NCBI GenBank assembly: GCA_003132865.1
Contig: PKYZ01000015.1
Location: forward strand, 1-7,265
From: Bryobacterales bacterium
GTDB lineage: Bacteria > Acidobacteriota > Terriglobia > Bryobacterales > Bryobacteraceae
Direction: 5' to 3'
DNA: 7,265 nucleotides
Shown: positions 5,726-7,265 of the stretch, one piece after another
Position numbering within the stretch: the stretch's first letter is position 1
How the letters are laid out: each line of letters starts with the position of its first letter
Made by a program: the position numbers and the translations under genes
Notes under the pieces: generated by a model
Told to the model about the DNA's origin: nothing
The model's input: only the letters and a program-made list of their open reading frames with translations
The model's database searches: none

Positions 5726-5953
5726 CTAGTCATTCTCCTGTTCAACGTCCGCCGTGCTGTAGATGTTCTTCAACCAGCCGGACTCAGCCGAACCGGTTGC
5801 ATGGCTAGGAAGGCGGCCAGGGGAACGATCTTGTTCGGCGCTCTTTCGTGCGGCAATTGCCGCCAGCTCCGATATGAACCCGCCAATTGAGCGCCACTCG
5901 TCAGCGTCCGGACCGAGTTCCGCCAACTGTTCCAACCATTTGTCCCAAATCAT
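5726..5953 (-). CDS. Possible small helical protein, unrecognised
   Basis: 75 residues from ATG 5953 to TAG 5726-5728. The N-terminal half is a convincing acidic amphipathic sequence (MIWDKWLEQLAELGPDADEW, then IGGFISELAAIAARK); the C-terminal half is polar. No known family. It lies on the operon strand, 226 bases upstream of the membrane-Nudix gene. The same frame stays protein-like beyond its stop (see findings), so it could be the 5' part of a decayed longer gene. The ribosome binding site is weak (AAGGAC about 14 bases upstream). The 226 bases between it and the membrane-Nudix gene hold a minus-strand frame (5506-5733) that overlaps its stop by 8 bases, but that frame is rich in Ser, Arg and Ala like a shadow frame, so I do not call it. 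Confidence 0.4.
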   Translation of the reverse strand: MIWDKWLEQLAELGPDADEWRSIGGFISELAAIAARKSAEQDRSPGRLPSHATGSAESGWLKNIYSTADVEQEND

Positions 5954-6000
5954 AGGGGCACGCTCTCGGTCCTTTCGACTCAGTCTTGCCGCACGGGCCT

Positions 6001-6013
6001 TAGCTTGAAGCTA
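6001..6013. promoter_or_regulatory. Inverted repeat upstream of the minus-strand operon
   Basis: TAGCTT (6001-6006) and AAGCTA (6008-6013) form a perfect dyad with a single central base, 48 bases ahead of the small ORF starting at 5953. Its position fits an operator for the minus-strand genes. No clear promoter hexamers accompany it. Confidence 0.28.
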
Positions 6014-6160
6014 CAGTTGCAAACCATGAAACATCCTATCCATTAATGTGCCACTTCACGAAGCTCAGATGTAGACGACCTAAAAGAAACGTAGCCGCCA
6101 AAAGACTACCGAGGTCCTGCGCAACTCGGCCCACACGGTCCAACTCGGCCTCTCGCACGA

Positions 6161-6385
6161 TTATACCTCCGCACCCGGCGGCATCTCAAAGGGCGGAGCG
6201 ATGGCATCCAGCTTGTCGGTGCGCTTATGGGTTCCCCATACCGAGTAACCGCTATACGGAGCCCAAAGGGGGATGGCAACATAGGCGTAGCGATCGACGT
6301 GCCCAATGGTGGGTGATATCGTTAGGACAAAGAACTCCTGCGTCCTTGCAATGTCCGCTTCGGGGAATCGGCTTGCGCGGCGCGA
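6161..6385 (-). pseudogene. Protein-like fragment without a start codon
   Basis: A minus-strand frame is open from just after TGA (6386-6388) to TAA (6161-6163), 74 sense codons, and has no ATG, GTG or TTG in the first 60. The sequence looks like real protein: IGHVDRYAYVAIPLWAPY, then SGYSVWGTHKRTDKLDAIAP and FEMPPGAEV at the end. I do not recognise the family. It may be the 3' remnant of a gene whose 5' part is lost, or chance. Confidence 0.28.
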
Positions 6386-6402
6386 TCACTTGCTGCTATA
6401 AA
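6373..6402 (+). promoter_or_regulatory. Promoter-like hexamers
   Basis: TTGCGC (6373-6378) and TATAAA (6397-6402) are 18 bases apart, resembling a sigma-70 promoter, though the -35 is poor. No gene follows on this strand; a hairpin with a T-run begins only 9 bases later. Confidence 0.25.
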
Positions 6403-6410
6403 AGAATCAA

Positions 6411-6462
6411 TGGCTTACGCGGCTACCCAACAGCGGAGAGGTAGTTAAAAGCCACTTTTTTT
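6411..6462 (+). terminator. Hairpin followed by a T-run
   Basis: TGGCTT (6411-6416) pairs with AAGCCA (6449-6454) and CTACC (6423-6427) with GGTAG (6440-6444), nested within it. A C and seven T (6456-6462) follow, as in a Rho-independent terminator. The stem has internal loops and is AT-rich in part. No plus-strand gene ends here. Confidence 0.35.
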
Positions 6463-6907
6463 CAGGGGACCGCGTTTTCGCCTCCGGTCGGATCGGCACT
6501 GGCAATTTGCCACCAGTTGGGTGCCGCGAATTTGCGTAGTTCCCCATACCGGTCACCGCGTGCAACTCGCCCGCATATACCTGAAAACAAAGATCGGAAC
6601 GCCGATCACTGGCCAGTTTCCCAATCCCGCCATGCTAATGTGATCGTAGGCGAGAGATCCTGGCGGCGACGCGTTGCGCCTAGCCGTCCCCGCGCGCGTT
6701 TTTGCCCCCAAGCAAGCGGGGCGTCGATCCTTGCCTCGTGAATTACTATTGGCTTTCGTCGTCAACGACGCGCCCGGCGGCTCCTTGATAACCGCATATT
6801 GTTTGGTGCGCCCGCGACCATTTTCATGCCCGTGGGTGGTCCCAGGGGCCATGCTGAGTTTGAAAACAGAATATAAACTTCCACACCCCTTCGCTACGGG
6901 CCGGGCC

Positions 6908-6956
6908 AAAAAAACCAAAGCCAATTTTCTACTCAAAACGAAGGACTTATTGGCTT
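6908..6956 (-). terminator. Rho-independent terminator of speA
   Basis: On the minus strand AAGCCAAT (6956-6949) pairs perfectly with ATTGGCTT (6925-6918) over a 23-base loop, followed by TGG and seven T (6914-6908). It begins 16 bases after the speA stop, the expected place for its terminator, and would separate speA from the cluster downstream. The loop is long, but the stem and the T-run are clear. Confidence 0.62.
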
Positions 6957-6972
6957 CGTTCGTTCAAAAAGC

Positions 6973-7265
6973 CTACTGCTCGTGCACATCCTCCAAGTAC
7001 GTATACCCGTGCAGCCCCTCTTCATAAAACTTCAGCAGCCGCCCCGATTCCTCGTACCCCAGCCGGCCCTCGCGCAATGCCGTCTCCACGTCGCGCCGCA
7101 GACGGCTCACCAGCGCGTCGGCCGAGAACTGTACGTAGTTGAGCACCTCGCGCACCGTATCGCCCTTGATCACCGAATCCAGGATGATCTCGCCGGTCTC
7201 GCCCATCCGCACATGCACCGTGTTTGTGTCGCCGAACAGGTTATGCAGGTCGCCCAGGATCTCCT
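6973..7265 (-). CDS. speA: Biosynthetic arginine decarboxylase, C-terminal part (partial)
   Basis: SpeA is a PLP-dependent cytoplasmic enzyme that turns arginine into agmatine, the first step of one route to putrescine. Only the last 96 residues are in the window; the family is about 630-660 residues long. The visible part starts with EILGDLHNLFGDTNTVHV, the strongly conserved C-terminal signature. It continues with GDTVREVLNYVQFSADAL and ends in FYEEGLHGYTYLED, also typical. The frame runs off the right edge without interruption; the stop is TAG at 6973-6975. A good terminator follows. Codon third positions are richer in G and C than in the cluster to its left, which supports speA as the resident gene beside acquired DNA. 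Although SpeA and SpeD both belong to polyamine synthesis, the SpeD-like protein here lacks its catalytic residues and is 5 kb away in another transcription unit. Confidence 0.93.
   Translation of the reverse strand, partial: EILGDLHNLFGDTNTVHVRMGETGEIILDSVIKGDTVREVLNYVQFSADALVSRLRRDVETALREGRLGYEESGRLLKFYEEGLHGYTYLEDVHEQ

Larger units (their letters stand above)
5954..6907. other. Long stretch without a supportable intact gene
   Basis: About 950 bases between the small ORF and the speA terminator. The longest open frames are rich in Arg, Ser and Pro and look like shadows. More protein-like pieces occur on the minus strand without usable start codons: 6161-6385 (separate entry) and 6462-6605 (GDRYGELRKFAAPNWWQIAS). 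GTTCCCCATACCG occurs twice, at 6231-6243 and 6539-6551, each followed within 3 to 4 bases by ACCGC. A promoter-like pair and a hairpin with a T-run lie at 6373-6462. The pattern fits degraded mobile or gene remnants, but I cannot name a source. No tRNA is visible. Confidence 0.5.

Noticed and set aside
6046..6444. 132-codon plus-strand frame
   Set aside because: Very rich in Arg, Pro and Cys, no ribosome binding site, no recognisable fold; the opposite strand is more protein-like.
6553..7027. Frames of 127 (minus) and 117 (plus) codons left of speA
   Set aside because: They overlap each other, and one runs through the speA terminator and 3' end; low-quality composition.
1..7265. CRISPR array, tRNA gene or intact transposase/integrase
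   Set aside because: No regularly spaced repeats, no cloverleaf and no recombinase motif were found on either strand.

Overview
This is a bacterial segment of fairly high GC, most likely an accessory island next to a conserved housekeeping gene. The right edge (6973-7265, minus) is the 3' end of speA, the biosynthetic arginine decarboxylase. Its third positions look more GC-rich than those of the genes to its left. I cannot fix the phylum from 7 kb. Nothing in the window is a tRNA, rRNA, integrase, intact transposase or CRISPR array.

Layout, left to right. (1) 2-97: the tail of an unidentified plus-strand gene. (2) 153-769: a MazE/MazF-type toxin-antitoxin pair on the plus strand. The antitoxin is intact. 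The MazF/PemK toxin is broken by an extra T near 483-485 and an amber codon at 614-616, so it is a pseudogene unless these are sequence errors. (3) 971-5499: an unusual cluster of six protein genes. Four are on the minus strand in a tight, partly overlapping operon, in transcription order: a four-TM protein with a degenerate Nudix domain, a HEAT-repeat protein, an S-adenosylhomocysteine-hydrolase-like NAD-binding protein, and a canonical Nudix hydrolase. Converging on the end of this operon is a plus-strand gene for a small SpeD-like (AdoMet decarboxylase) protein. Diverging from that gene, on the minus strand, is a P-loop nucleotide-kinase-like protein. (4) 5500-6907: mostly non-coding or decayed DNA, with one possible small ORF (5726-5953), a few dyads, a promoter-hairpin-T-run arrangement and protein-like fragments without starts. 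(5) The speA terminator and the speA 3' end.

How the genes may work together (inference): the cluster combines folds that bind S-adenosylmethionine or adenosine compounds (SpeD, SAHH), enzymes that process nucleoside diphosphate-linked compounds (Nudix, P-loop kinase), a scaffold (HEAT) and a membrane protein carrying a nucleotide-binding-type domain. Several members appear to lack catalytic residues. SpeD has Phe63, Thr68 and Ser83 where the pyruvoyl Ser, processing His and catalytic Cys should be. The membrane Nudix has Lys in place of two metal-binding Glu. The SAHH homologue seems to lack two active-site His. This suggests binding or sensing rather than ordinary polyamine or methyl-cycle metabolism. 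It could be an undescribed nucleotide or SAM-derivative signalling system, possibly defensive, but no nucleotide cyclase or obvious killing domain is visible here, so the function stays open.
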